From: Chromobacterium sphagni | GTDB lineage: Bacteria > Pseudomonadota > Gammaproteobacteria > Burkholderiales > Chromobacteriaceae | Assembly: GCF_001855555.1 (NCBI RefSeq) | Contig: NZ_MKCT01000011.1 | Coordinates: forward strand, 1-33,836 | Direction: 5' to 3' | Length of the DNA stretch: 33,836 nucleotides | In this document: positions 9,548-22,049 of the stretch, in pieces | Layout of the letters: every line of letters starts with the position of its first letter | How positions within the stretch are numbered: position 1 is the stretch's first letter | Notes under the pieces: generated by a model | What the model saw: only the letters and a program-made list of their open reading frames with translations | What the model was told of the DNA's origin: nothing | The model's database searches: none | Made by a program: the position numbers and the translations under genes

Positions 9548-11026
9548 ATGACCGCTAAAACCATCATGATCCAAGGCGCCACCTCGGACGCCGGCAAGAG
9601 CACGCTGGCCACCGGCCTGTGCCGCTTGCTGGCGCGACGAGGCGTGCGGGTGGCGCCGTTCAAGCCGCAGAACATGGCGCTCAATAGCGCAGTGACGGCG
9701 GACGGCGGCGAGATCGGCCGCTCGCAGGCGGTGCAGGCGTTGGCCTGCGGCGTGGAGCCGCATACCGACATGAACCCGGTGCTGCTCAAGCCCAATGGCA
9801 GCACCGGCTCGCAAATCGTCATCCAAGGCCGCGCCATCGGCAATATGGAGGCCAAAAGCTATCACGACTTCAAACCCAAAGCGATGCAGGCGGTGTTGGA
9901 GTCGCACCGGCGGCTGGCCGAACAGTACCAGTGCGTGGTGGCGGAGGGCGCCGGCAGCCCGGCCGAGATCAATCTGCGCGACGGCGACATCGCCAATATG
10001 GGTTTCGCCGAGGCGGTGGACTGCCCGGTGATCCTGGTGGCCGACATCGAGCGCGGCGGCGTGTTCGCCCACCTGGTGGGCACGCTGGAATTGTTGTCCG
10101 CCAGTGAGCAAGACCGGGTGGCAGGCCTGGTGATCAACCGCTTCCGCGGCGACGTCAAACTATTGCAGTCGGGCATCGATTGGCTGCAGCAGCGCACCGG
10201 CAAACCGGTGCTGGGCGTGCTGCCCTATCTGCACGGTCTGCATATCGAAGCCGAGGACAGCCTGCGCCTGGACCTGCCGTCCCGCGCCAAGGCCGATGGC
10301 CGGAGCCTCAGGGTGGCGGTGCCCGCCATGCCGTGCATCAGCAACCATACCGATTTCGATCCGCTGCGGCTGCACCCGCAAGTGGAGCTGCTGCTGGTGA
10401 AGGCCGGCGAGCCGGTTCCGCCGGCCGACCTGATCATCCTGCCCGGCAGCAAAAGCGTGATGGCCGATCTGGCCTGGCTGCGCCATTACGGCTGGGAGGA
10501 GGCGATCCGCCGCCACCTGCGCTACGGCGGCAAGCTGCTGGGCATCTGCGGCGGCCTGCAGATGCTGGGCGAGAAGCTGCACGATCCGGACGGGCTGGAG
10601 GGCGAGGCCGGCAGCTGCGACGGCCTGGGATGGCTGCCGATGGAAACCACGCTGGCGGCGCAGAAGCGCCTCGCCCGCAGGCGCGGCAGGCTGGCATTGG
10701 ACGGGACCGCCGTCGCCGGCTACGAAATCCACATGGGGGTCACCCGCGGCCCGGCGTTGCAACGTCCGGCGCTGACGTTCGACGATGGCGTTGCGGATGG
10801 CGCGCTGTCCGACGACGGCCAGATCATGGCCAGTTATCTGCACGGCCTGTTCGACCATCCCGAAGCCTGCCGCGCCATCCTGCGCTGGGCCGGCCTGGCC
10901 GAGCCGGAAGCGCTGGACTACCCGGCGCTGCGCGAGGCGCATATCAACCAGCTGGTGGACATGCTGGAAAAACATCTGGACCTGGAGCCGCTCAAAGACT
11001 GTTTGCCGCCGCAAGCGCTGGGCTGA
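9548..11026 (+). CDS. cobQ: Cobyric acid synthase (CobQ/CbiP)
   Basis: A 492-residue enzyme that uses glutamine and ATP to amidate side chains of adenosyl-cobyrinic acid a,c-diamide in the B12 pathway. The N-terminal synthetase domain has the P-loop-like [10 protein letters not shown] and the family segment [10 protein letters not shown]. The C-terminal class I glutamine amidotransferase domain has nucleophile Cys334 in [12 protein letters not shown] and catalytic His432 in [11 protein letters not shown]. Length is normal for the family. ATG 9548 is preceded by GGAG at 9538-9541. No other cobalamin gene and no cobalamin riboswitch is visible upstream; the pathway genes must lie elsewhere. It converges with the signalling gene on the other strand, 6 nt apart, with no terminator visible between them. 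Confidence 0.95.
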   Translation: MTAKTIMIQGATSDAGKSTLATGLCRLLARRGVRVAPFKPQNMALNSAVTADGGEIGRSQAVQALACGVEPHTDMNPVLLKPNGSTGSQIVIQGRAIGNMEAKSYHDFKPKAMQAVLESHRRLAEQYQCVVAEGAGSPAEINLRDGDIANMGFAEAVDCPVILVADIERGGVFAHLVGTLELLSASEQDRVAGLVINRFRGDVKLLQSGIDWLQQRTGKPVLGVLPYLHGLHIEAEDSLRLDLPSRAKADGRSLRVAVPAMPCISNHTDFDPLRLHPQVELLLVKAGEPVPPADLIILPGSKSVMADLAWLRHYGWEEAIRRHLRYGGKLLGICGGLQMLGEKLHDPDGLEGEAGSCDGLGWLPMETTLAAQKRLARRRGRLALDGTAVAGYEIHMGVTRGPALQRPALTFDDGVADGALSDDGQIMASYLHGLFDHPEACRAILRWAGLAEPEALDYPALREAHINQLVDMLEKHLDLEPLKDCLPPQALG

Positions 11027-11032
11027 GCTGCG

Positions 11033-13173
11033 TCAGAAATACTCGATCCCGGCCTGGGGAGGCGAGTCCGGCCTTTGTCGGATGAAGTCCTCAAGCTGCT
11101 GCGCCGGCAGCGGCCGGCACAGCAGGTAGCCCTGCACCACGTCGACATGGATGCTGGTGAGGAAAGTCAGCTGCTGCTGGGTTTCCACGCCTTCGGCCAC
11201 CACCTGCAGGCCCATGCGGTGGGCGAGGTAGGCGATGGTGTCGCACAGCGCGGTGTCCTTCTCGTCGCTGGAGATGTTCTTGATGAAGGACTGGTCTATC
11301 TTCAGCGTGTCCAGCGGGAGGCGGGTGAGGTAGGCCAGCGATGAGTGGCCGGTGCCGAAGTCGTCTATCGAGCTGTGTATGCCCATGGCGCGGAATTGCT
11401 GCATCATCCGGATCGATTGCTGCGGCGACAGCATGGTGCAGGACTCGGTGATTTCCAGTTCCAGCTTGTGCGCCGGCACGCCGGTCTCCTTCAGCACGCC
11501 GGCGACGAAGTCCGGCAGATCCTGATCGGTGAACTGGGCCACGCTCAGGTTCACCGCCATGCGCAGGTCGATGTTTTTTCCTGCCAGATATTCAGCTGGC
11601 GGCAGGCTTCCTGCAGCACCCAGCGGCCCAGCGGCAGGATCAGGCCGGACTGTTCCGCGATGGGGATGAAGTTGGCCGGCGAAATCATGCCCTTTTGCGG
11701 GTGCTGCCAGCGCACCAGCGCTTCCACGCCCACCACCTGTCCGGTGGAGAGCGCTATCTGCGGCTGGTAGTGCAGCACCAGCTGATCTTTTGCTATGGCG
11801 TCGCGCAGCTCCTTTTCCAGTTCCACCCGCTCCCGCATTTGCTGGCCGAGCGCGGCTTCGTATATCTGCAGCCGGCGTATGCCGCGCTGCTTGGCCTGGA
11901 ATAGGGCCATGTCGGCGTTGCACAGCAGCTCCTGGCCGGTGTCGCCATGCTCCGGACCCAGGCTGACGCCTATGCTGGCGCTGAGATTCAGCACCATTTC
12001 ATCGATGGTGAAGGGTTCGGCCAGGACGGCCAGCATCCGGGCTGCGGAGTCCTCGGCCGTTTCGCGATCCTGGATGTCGGTGAGCAGCACCACGAATTCG
12101 ATGCCGCCCTGGCGCGCGACATGGCCGCCGGCGCCCACCAGCCTCTTCAAGCGCTCGGCCACGTCGCACAGCAGCAGGTCGCCGACGCGGTTGCCGTAGA
12201 CATCGTTGATGAATTTGAAATCGCCCAGATCGACCAGCAGCACGGCGAAGGCCGGCAGCCCGGCTTCCTTGTGGATGGCGGTCAGCGTGTCGAGCTTTTC
12301 CAACAAGCCGCTCTGGTTGAGCAGGCCGGTCAGCATGTCGAAATAGGCCAGATGGTTGATCTTTTCCTGCGCGGCGAGACGGGCGGAAATGTCGATGTAG
12401 CTGACTCGGAGCAGACGGCCGGTTTCGCTGGGCAGCTTGCTCAGCCTCACTTCGCAGGGAATGGTGGTGCCGTCGGGCCGGGCAATGATGCGTTCGAATA
12501 TCTGCACTTCGCCCTGTATCGCCCGGGAGCCGTGCAGGCGCACGCTTTCCGGCGTGGGCAGGCCATCCGGCTGTTCCGTCGAGTACAAGGCCACCGGCGT
12601 CATGCCTATCAGGGTCTGCAGCGATCGTCCGGTCAGGATTTCCGCCTGGCGGTTGGCGTCGACGAACAGGCTGGTGTCCAGGTCGTACACCATGATGGCT
12701 TCCGGCGCCTGTTCGATCAGTGAGCGGAAGCGCTGCTCGCTCAGGCGCAACGACTCGGTTTTTTCGTCCACCAGCTTGCTCAGGCGCTTTTTCAGCCGGG
12801 CCAGGTCCAGGTGGGTATTGACGCGCGCCAGCAGCTCGTTGCGTTCGAACGGCTTGATGATGAAGTCGACCGCGCCGGCGGCGAAACCGTCCACCTTGGT
12901 CTGGGTATCGGTTATCGAACTGAGGAACAGCACGGGGATATCCCGGGTGCGCGAGTTGACCTTGAGCTGGCGGCATACCTCCAGCCCATCCATGTCCGGC
13001 ATGCTGAAGTCCAGCAGGATCAGGTCCGGAGGATGCTTGCGCACCGACTCCAGCGCCTCGGTCCCGCTTTGCGCGGAGCTGACCTGATAGCCCTCGGTGG
13101 ATAACAATGCCAAGAGCATCATCAGGGTTGTCATGGTGTCGTCTACCACCAGAATTTCGCCTGGCACCGGCAT
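11033..13173 (-). pseudogene. REC-PAS-GGDEF-EAL response regulator, frameshifted within the EAL domain
   Basis: The start at 13173 has GGAGGGG just upstream. Domains: receiver (phospho-acceptor Asp55 in LILLDFSMPDMDG), linker helix 120-150, PAS about 150-265, GGDEF about 275-440, EAL from about 450. The GGDEF signature reads GGIEF (356-360), so diguanylate cyclase activity is unlikely. EAL begins normally (VEALVRW, E484), but the frame stops after residue 540. The rest of EAL continues in another frame to 11033 with MAVNLS, ELEITES, IDDFGTG, KIDQSF and AEGVE all intact. One extra A in the A6 run (T6 at 11574-11579 on the + strand) restores a 713-residue protein reading WQEKNIDLRMAV. As written, no c-di-GMP phosphodiesterase is made. 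It diverges from the kinase operon, so a link is plausible. Confidence 0.85.
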
Positions 13174-13303
13174 CCGTCCCCTCCATTAATTGCGGTTCTT
13201 ACCGCCTCCTCCAGTCTAGTTTGTTTTTGAGGTCTTAGTAGTTTCGCTAATTGTCTAAACTGCAACATCAATATCCAGTTGTCGGCTCCATTGGAGGGAA
13301 GGC
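13174..13303. promoter_or_regulatory. Divergent intergenic region between the EAL regulator and the hybrid-kinase operon
   Basis: A 130-nt segment, AT-richer than its flanks, that must hold promoters for both directions. Ribosome sites are clear at both edges (revcomp GGAGGGG near 13178-13184; GGAGGGAAGGC before ATG 13304). I could not place convincing -35/-10 pairs; TTGAGG 13227 with TAATTG 13248 has only 15-nt spacing. A shared control region is inferred from layout only. Confidence 0.45.
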
Positions 13304-16300
13304 ATGAAACTCACTGTCGGCAAGAATATGGCGCTGTTGGTGGCCACGGCTCTGTTGGGGCTGGCCCTGTTGACCGGTTTGGAGCAGTTTCTGATGGAGC
13401 GGGTCTACGATGGCGCCAATTTCGGCAATGTCAACGCCGTGCCCAGCCTGAGGGTGCTTGGGAATTTGCGGCGCAGTTTTCAGGAGCTTTGCGTCCAGGC
13501 CAGCCGCCACGTCTATGCCACCGACAAGAAAGATCGGACTCAGGTCGAGCTGCAGATCCAGATCGCCAGGAACAATGTCAGCAAGGCAATCCGCAATTAC
13601 GAAATCGATGGCTGTTTCGGCACCAACTGTTTCGCCGATGAAACCGACAAGACCGATCTGGAGAAGGAAAAGCCGGTGTGGGCGCAGTATCAGGCCAGGC
13701 TTGACGCCATGCTGGCTGAGGCTGGCAAGGACGGACAGAACATGGTCAAGGCGCGCGACATGGTATTGGCGATGGATCCGCTATCCGACCAGATGCTGAA
13801 GCTGATAGACGAGCATATCGACTACAACATTTTGATCGCCAAGAAATTTTCCGACGAGGCGGTGGCGACCAAGCGCAACGCCATCCAGCTGACGCTGGTG
13901 ATCTGCGCCATCATGCTGGGGGTCATCGCGCTGCTGGGCTACTGGACCAGCCGCTCCATCCTGGGCCAATTGGGCGGCGAGCCCAGCGAGGCGGCCCTGA
14001 TCGCCGCCAAGCTGGCGGAGGGCGATCTGTCCAGCGAGATCACGCTCAAGCCCGGCGATACCAACAGCCTGATGGCCAGGATCAAGATCCTGATGGAAAC
14101 GCTGGAGCAACTGGCCAACCGCGCCTACGCCATCGGCCAGGGCGACCTGAGCGAGGAAGTGAAGCTGGTGTCGCAAAAGGACAGGCTGGGCATCGCCATC
14201 AACGAGATGATACGCATGCTGCGCGGCGCCCGCGCCGAGGACGAACGCCGCAACTGGCTGAAGGACGGCTACAGCCAGATATCCACCGCGCTGACCGGCG
14301 ATCTGACCACCGAGCAGTTGGCCGATTCCGCCATCGGCATGATAGGCCGCTATCTGGATGCCGGCCGCGGCGTGTTCTACCTGTACCAGGAGGCCGAGCA
14401 GGCGCTGGTGCTGATCGGCAGCTATATGTATACCGAACGCAATCACATCGGCGCCAGCTTCGCGCTGGGCGAGGGCGCGGTGGGGCAGGTGGCGCGCGAG
14501 CGAAAGCCCATCATCCTGGAGGTGGCGGCGGAGGAGGTGGCCCCCATCATTACCGGCACCATGATGGCGCTGCCGCGCTACACCTATACCTATCCGCTGC
14601 TGCATGAAAAGGAGCTGGTCGGCGTGATCGAGCTGTCTAGTTTCGAGCGTTTCGACGACAAGAAGCAGGAATTCCTGGCCAATGTGGGCGGCATGCTGGC
14701 GTCTTTCCTGTTTGTCGCCGAGCAGCGCGTCCATATTCGCAAGCTGCTGGTCGCCAGCGAGGCGTCGGAGAAGGAAATGCGCCAGCAGAGCGAACAGCTG
14801 CGCGAGAGCAACGCCAGGATGGAGGAGCAGCAGCAGCAGTTGCAGCAGCAAGCCGAGGAGATGCAGCAGACCAACGCCCAGATGGAGGAGGCGCAGCAAC
14901 TCTTGCGCCAGCAGACCGAGGAGCTGCAGCAGACCAATGCGCAGATGGAGGAGTCGCAGCAGCAGCTGGAGCAGCAGAATCTGGAGCTGGAGACCTCGCG
15001 CCGCCAGCAGGAAGCCAAGGCCAAGCAGCTGGATCAGGCCAGCCAGTACAAGTCGGAGTTCCTCGCCAATATGTCGCACGAGCTGCGCACGCCGCTCAAC
15101 TCCATCATCCTGCTGTCGAAGATGATGGTCAGCGACGAAGACGGCAAGGTCGCAGGCGAGGCGCTGAAGTGGGCGCAGGTGATACACCGCTCCGGCGAGG
15201 ACCTGCTGCGCCTGATCAACGACGTGCTGGACCTGTCCAAGGTGGAGGCGGGCCGCATGGATGTGCACCTGTCGCCGGTGCGCAGCAAAGACTTGTGCAG
15301 CGAACTGCAGGGCATGTTCGAGCATGTGGCTCGCGACAAGGGCCTGAGTTTCGTCGTCGAGGACGCGCTGCAGCGCGAATTCGTCTCCGATCCCGACAAG
15401 CTGTCGCAGATCCTGCGCAATCTGCTGACCAACGCCATCAAGTTCACCCGCAAGGGCAGCGTCACCTTCAGCCTGAGCCATCATCCGGACCAGCCGATGC
15501 CCATCCGGCTGAGCGTGCGCGACACCGGCATCGGCATACCGGAGGAAAAGCGCAACGTGATCTTCGAGGCCTTCCAGCAGGCGGACGGCTCCACCTCGCG
15601 CGAGTTCGGCGGCACCGGCCTGGGCCTGACCATCAGCCTGCGCTTCGCCCAAATGCTGGGCGGCACCATCGAGTTGCAGAGCGTGCCGGGCGAGGGCAGC
15701 GAATTCATCGTGCTGCTGCCAGACGCCGTAGAGGCCGCCGAAGCGCCGGCGCGCCGCCCGTCCGAAGCGCGCGCGTCCCTGGACGCGCCTAGGGACGATA
15801 GGGAGACGGTGCGCTCCGGCGACCGCATCATCTTGCTGATAGACGACGACCCGGTATTCGGCCAGATGCTGGTGAGCATGAACCGGAGGCTGGGCTACAA
15901 GACCCTGGTGGCCCATGACGGGGCCAGCGGGCTGGCGCTGGCCGGCCAGTACCGTCCGCACGGCATCCTGCTGGACCTGGGGCTGCCGGACATGGACGGC
16001 AGCCAGGTGCTGCACGAGATCAAGACCCGTCCCGCGCTAGCCAATCTGCCTGTGTACATCGTCTCCGCGCGCGACCGCGACGAGGCGCTGCTGCAACAGG
16101 GCGCCATCGGTTTCCTCAGCAAGCCCGCCGACGACCATCTGTTGGCGGCGGCGGAGGCGACGCTGATCCGCGCGGTGGGCAGCAAAGGCGGCGAGCGCAT
16201 CCTGGTGGTGGAGAATGGCGGCATCGATGGCGCGGAAGTGCAGTCGCTGCTCGGCAAGGGCGGCGGCGCCGTCGTGGCTGCCGCGCCCGGCGCCGACTGG

Positions 16301-16990
16301 GCGTCGCTGTTGCGGCAGGAACCCTGCCAGCTGGCCATCGTCGATCTGGGAGCGGACCCGGTGGCCGACGCGCTGGCGATCGCGGCGGCGCTGCGCGAAG
16401 CCGATCCCGCCATTTCGCTGGTGTTCTACGCCGGCAGCCATCCCAGCGACGAGGAGGAGGCGGCGCTGCGCGCCTATTCCGATTGCGTGATCGTCAAGAC
16501 GCCGCAGGCCGGCCAGCGGTTGATGGAGAATGTGGAACGCTTTTTGCAGGACGTGCCCAGGCAGCATGCGGCGCTGAAGACGCCGCCGGCCAGCGGCGAC
16601 GGCAAGTTGTTGTCCGGCCGGCAGATACTGGTGGTGGATGACGATCCGCGCAATCTGTTCGTGATCACCGCCGCGTTGGAGCGGCACGGCGCCAAGCTGT
16701 TTTCCGCTGTCAACGGTCGGCGCGCGCTGGAATTCCTGCCGCAGCAAAAGGTGGATCTGGTGCTGATGGACATCATGATGCCGGAAATGGACGGCTACCA
16801 GGCGATCGCCGCCATCCGCGCCGATCCTGCCCTGGCCGGCATTCCGGTGGTGGCGATCACCGCCAAGGCCTTGCCGGCGGAGCGGGAAAAGATACTGGCT
16901 ACCGGCGCCGACGACTACCTGTCCAAACCGGTGGATTACGATGTGCTGGTCGCCAGGGTGGCGCAGTGGTGCGGGGGGCGGAAGGCATGA
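13304..16990 (+). CDS. Membrane hybrid sensor histidine kinase: 4HB-like sensor, HAMP, GAF, coiled coil, HisKA, HATPase, three receiver domains
   Basis: A 1228-residue inner-membrane kinase. TM1 (about 8-26) and TM2 (about 194-213) enclose a helical periplasmic domain like that of chemoreceptors, with a Cys pair (C104, C109). Then come HAMP (ILGQLGGEPSEA, 215-270) and a second HAMP-like stretch to 310, GAF (325-470), and a Gln/Glu-rich coiled coil (485-580) with a 21-residue repeat. HisKA has His592 in MSHELRTPLNS. HATPase has NLLTNAIKFTRKG, DTGIGIPEE and GGTGLGL. Receiver 1 has Asp891 (LLDLGLPDMDG) and receiver 3 has Asp1156 (LVLMDIMMPEMDG). The domain between them (about 964-1085) is receiver-like but degenerate. 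GGAGGGAAGGC precedes the ATG. The stop overlaps the next start as ATGA, so translation is probably coupled. Confidence 0.93.
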   Translation: MKLTVGKNMALLVATALLGLALLTGLEQFLMERVYDGANFGNVNAVPSLRVLGNLRRSFQELCVQASRHVYATDKKDRTQVELQIQIARNNVSKAIRNYEIDGCFGTNCFADETDKTDLEKEKPVWAQYQARLDAMLAEAGKDGQNMVKARDMVLAMDPLSDQMLKLIDEHIDYNILIAKKFSDEAVATKRNAIQLTLVICAIMLGVIALLGYWTSRSILGQLGGEPSEAALIAAKLAEGDLSSEITLKPGDTNSLMARIKILMETLEQLANRAYAIGQGDLSEEVKLVSQKDRLGIAINEMIRMLRGARAEDERRNWLKDGYSQISTALTGDLTTEQLADSAIGMIGRYLDAGRGVFYLYQEAEQALVLIGSYMYTERNHIGASFALGEGAVGQVARERKPIILEVAAEEVAPIITGTMMALPRYTYTYPLLHEKELVGVIELSSFERFDDKKQEFLANVGGMLASFLFVAEQRVHIRKLLVASEASEKEMRQQSEQLRESNARMEEQQQQLQQQAEEMQQTNAQMEEAQQLLRQQTEELQQTNAQMEESQQQLEQQNLELETSRRQQEAKAKQLDQASQYKSEFLANMSHELRTPLNSIILLSKMMVSDEDGKVAGEALKWAQVIHRSGEDLLRLINDVLDLSKVEAGRMDVHLSPVRSKDLCSELQGMFEHVARDKGLSFVVEDALQREFVSDPDKLSQILRNLLTNAIKFTRKGSVTFSLSHHPDQPMPIRLSVRDTGIGIPEEKRNVIFEAFQQADGSTSREFGGTGLGLTISLRFAQMLGGTIELQSVPGEGSEFIVLLPDAVEAAEAPARRPSEARASLDAPRDDRETVRSGDRIILLIDDDPVFGQMLVSMNRRLGYKTLVAHDGASGLALAGQYRPHGILLDLGLPDMDGSQVLHEIKTRPALANLPVYIVSARDRDEALLQQGAIGFLSKPADDHLLAAAEATLIRAVGSKGGERILVVENGGIDGAEVQSLLGKGGGAVVAAAPGADWASLLRQEPCQLAIVDLGADPVADALAIAAALREADPAISLVFYAGSHPSDEEEAALRAYSDCVIVKTPQAGQRLMENVERFLQDVPRQHAALKTPPASGDGKLLSGRQILVVDDDPRNLFVITAALERHGAKLFSAVNGRRALEFLPQQKVDLVLMDIMMPEMDGYQAIAAIRADPALAGIPVVAITAKALPAEREKILATGADDYLSKPVDYDVLVARVAQWCGGRKA
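14819..15007 (+). repeat. In-frame 63-bp tandem repeat (about three units) coding for the kinase coiled coil
   Basis: Units begin at 14819, 14882 and 14945, each starting ATGGAGGAG and coding for Met-Glu-Glu followed by Gln/Glu-rich sequence; the first two end in QQTNAQ. The 21-residue period equals three heptads, so loss or gain of a unit keeps both reading frame and heptad register. The third unit is more diverged towards its end. Confidence 0.75.
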
Positions 16991-18683
16991 GCGTCAATGT
17001 TCAGCGGCAGGGGGAGCTGTGCCGGGTGGCCATCTTGGGCAAGCTGGGCGCCGCCGAGGACCGCGCCGCCTTGCTGGAGCTGCTGCGCGGCGCGCCGGAG
17101 GACATGCTGGAGCTGAGCTTCTACGATGCCGATCTGCTGGCGGCGGAGCTGATGGTGGCGTTTGCCGCCAGGCTGGACGCGGGAGGGCGCTTGAAGATCA
17201 TCGCCTATCACGCGTTGCTGGCGCATAGCCTGATGCGGCTGGGCTTGCCGGTGAGCCAAGTGTCCAGCCAGCCGCCGGCCTCCGAGGAGAGGCCACCGCT
17301 GCGGGCGCTGGCCTTGGCCGGCTCCGCGTTGAGCCTGGAGCGCATCCTGAGCATCGTCGAGCATCTGCCGCTGTCGGACGCGGTGGTGTTCGTCGCCCAG
17401 CATGTGCAGGAAAACCAGATCAATCTGCTGGATCAGCTATTGAAGACACGCACCGAGTACAGCGTGCTGATGCCGCAGCACATGGAGCCGGTGCGGCCCG
17501 GCACGCTGTACGTGGCGCCGCCCGGCCACCACATGCGGGTGGCGCATGGTTTTGTCTACCTGACCCGCGACCGGCAGATCCAGTTTGCCCGTCCGTCGAT
17601 AGACGCGTTGTTCGAATCGCTGGCCGGCGAGTACGGCGACGGCGTGCTGGCGGTGCTGCTGTGCGGCTATGGCCATGACGGTGTCGACGGCTGCGCCGCA
17701 TTGCGCGCCGCCGGCTCCTGCGTGATCGTCGAGGACGGCGACGAATGCGCGCCGGCGCGGGTGATGCCGGATGCCGCCCGCAACGCCAGCCATTACGATT
17801 TCATCATGAAGCTGCCGGCCATCGCCAGCGCCGTGGTTGCGACGATGGCCGGCGATGAGGCCAGGCCGGAGGGGAAACTGCTGGAGCTGTTCCTGCAGGC
17901 GCTGGTCAGCCATTACGGCTACGATTTCCGCCATTACCAGCGCGAAAGCCTGCAACGGCGCATCCTCAACCTGATGACGCAGTTCAATCTGCGCAATTTC
18001 GCCGAGTTTCAGCGCGCGGTGCTGTCCGACGCCGCGCTGTTCGAGCGGCTGTGCGCCGAGCTACCGGTGGGCGTCACCAGTTTTTTCCGCCATCCGGCGC
18101 AGCTCAGGCAGCTGCGCGAGGAGGTTCTGCCTTATCTGGCCAGCTTCCCGATGATCAAGCTGTGGTCGGCCGGCTGCTCCACCGGCGAAGAGGCGTATTC
18201 GCTGGCCATCATACTGGACGAGCTGGGCCTGTTGGACCGCAGCCACCTGTTCGCCACCGACCTCAATCCCTATCTGCTGGAGCTGGGCTCCAGCGGCTTG
18301 TTCCCCAGCGGTCCGCTGGCTGTCAATCGCGAGCATTACCTGGCCAGCGGCGGTCCCCGCTTGTTCGATGCCTACCTGTCCGGCAACGGGCGGTTTCTGG
18401 CGATAGACGACAGATTGCGGCAGCGCATCCTGTTCCACCGCCATTCGCTGACGGACGAGGGCATCTTCAACGAATTTCAGCTGATCCTGTGCCGCAATGT
18501 ATTGATCTATTTCGATGCAGAGCTGCAGCGCCAGGTGCTGCGCCGCTTCGCCCGCTCGCTGCACGCCGAGGGCTTCCTGGCGCTGGGGCCGCAGGACGGG
18601 TTGCACCGGCTGGCGCTGGACGAAGGTTTTGAGCCCTGCCGCAGCGGCAGCTACATCTACCGCGTCAGCCGGAGCGCCGCGGC

Positions 18684-18687
<4 letters not shown>
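16987..18687 (+). CDS. STAS-like/CheB methylesterase/CheR methyltransferase fusion protein
   Basis: A 566-residue protein. The ATG at 16987 overlaps the kinase stop (ATGA). Residues 1-95 look like a STAS-type fold (inferred: a strand/helix pattern ending [21 protein letters not shown] is split here only by eye). Residues about 105-285 are a CheB esterase domain: Ser113 in LAGSALS, His139 in VAQHV and Asp231 in GYGHDG fit the catalytic triad. The usual STGG after the serine reads SALS, and the regulatory receiver of true CheB is absent. Residues about 300-560 are Che[11 protein letters not shown], the SAM-binding [22 protein letters not shown] and CRNVLIYFD. The roles would be methylation and demethylation of glutamates on a receptor-like partner; no receptor is nearby. 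Its stop overlaps the next gene (ATGA). Confidence 0.87.
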
Positions 18688-21137
<2,450 letters not shown>

Positions 21138-21138
21138 C

Positions 21139-21900
21139 TCATGGTTCGAGCGATTCGCGCAAGGCCTGGGCGATGGCCGACAGCAGCGTCGGCGCCAGCT
21201 CGCGCCGGCAGATCAGCAGGTCCGGCATGAACGGGTCGGCCTGGTTGTAGCGGCAGGGGCCGCCGTCCAGGCGCGAGGCGTGCAGGCCGGCGGCCAGCGC
21301 CACGCCGACCGGCGCGCAGGAGTCCCATTCGTATTGCCCGCCGCTGTGCAGATAGGCGTGGGCCTCGCCGCGCAGCACGGCCATCGCCTTGGCGCCGGCC
21401 GAGCCCATGGGAATCAGTTCCGCATCCAGTATCTGAGCTACGCGCCCGGCAATGGCCGGCGGCCGGCTGCGGCTGACCAGAATCCTGACTGGTTCCGGCG
21501 GTGCATCCGCCAGCGCCGCAGCCGCGGTGGAGAACAGTAGCCCCAGGGCGGGTAGCGCCACGGCGCAGGCCGTCGGCCGGCCGTCTTCGGTCAGCGCCAC
21601 ATGCACCGCCCAATCGCTGCGGTCGCGGTCCTGTTCGCTGTATTCGCGGGTGCCGTCCAGCGGATCGATGATCCAGACCCGCCGCTGGTCCAGCCTGCGA
21701 TTGTCCGGCGCCGACTCTTCCGACAGCAGGCCGTCGTCGGGCCGGGCCTCGCGCAGCAGGTGCGATATCAGCGCGTCGGACTTGGCGTCGGCCAGCGCGC
21801 CCAGCGCCTGGTCGCCGGCGGTGTTTCCTTGCCGCAGCAGGTTCAGCAGCGTGGCCGCCCGGGCGGCGATGTCGGCGGCAAGCTGGTGGTCGTCGGGCAT
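21139..21900 (-). CDS. cysQ: Inositol-monophosphatase-family phosphatase, 3'(2'),5'-bisphosphate nucleotidase CysQ-like
   Basis: A 253-residue protein. The metal-binding motifs of the family are present: LSEE (Glu61/Glu62), DPLDGTREY (Asp79 and Asp82) and WDSCAPVGVALAAG (Asp193). CysQ removes the 3' phosphate of PAP, a by-product of sulfate assimilation, and the E-Y after DPLDGT favours CysQ over inositol phosphatases. Start chosen at 21900 (MPDDHQLAAD); the frame is open 28 codons further, but that extension is Pro/Arg-rich and unlike the family. There is no clear Shine-Dalgarno before 21900. Its stop nearly touches that of the convergent kinase gene, and no terminator is visible. The family is certain; the exact substrate is less so. 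Confidence 0.85.
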   Translation of the reverse strand: MPDDHQLAADIAARAATLLNLLRQGNTAGDQALGALADAKSDALISHLLREARPDDGLLSEESAPDNRRLDQRRVWIIDPLDGTREYSEQDRDRSDWAVHVALTEDGRPTACAVALPALGLLFSTAAAALADAPPEPVRILVSRSRPPAIAGRVAQILDAELIPMGSAGAKAMAVLRGEAHAYLHSGGQYEWDSCAPVGVALAAGLHASRLDGGPCRYNQADPFMPDLLICRRELAPTLLSAIAQALRESLEP

Positions 21901-22049
21901 GTATGGAGTCTTGTCGGGTGGTTTGGGGGCGGGTTTAGTGATACACCGGATTTCGCGCCGCGGCAATCTGGCCGCTGCCGGCAACAGCTATCATGAGGCT
22001 GTGGCGATGCCGGCAATCGTCGGCAGGCTACTCGCACAGGAGGCAGAGC

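Noticed and set aside
8418-9551. A 377-codon + frame overlapping the hydratase
   Set aside because: Its first two thirds are a shadow of the hydratase; only the tail from about 9342 is real, as the VOC remnant.
13781-16015. A 744-codon frame opposite the membrane kinase, and a similar 785-codon frame at 18657-21014
   Set aside because: Same high-GC artefact; composition is dominated by Gln, Leu, His and Arg with no domain pattern.
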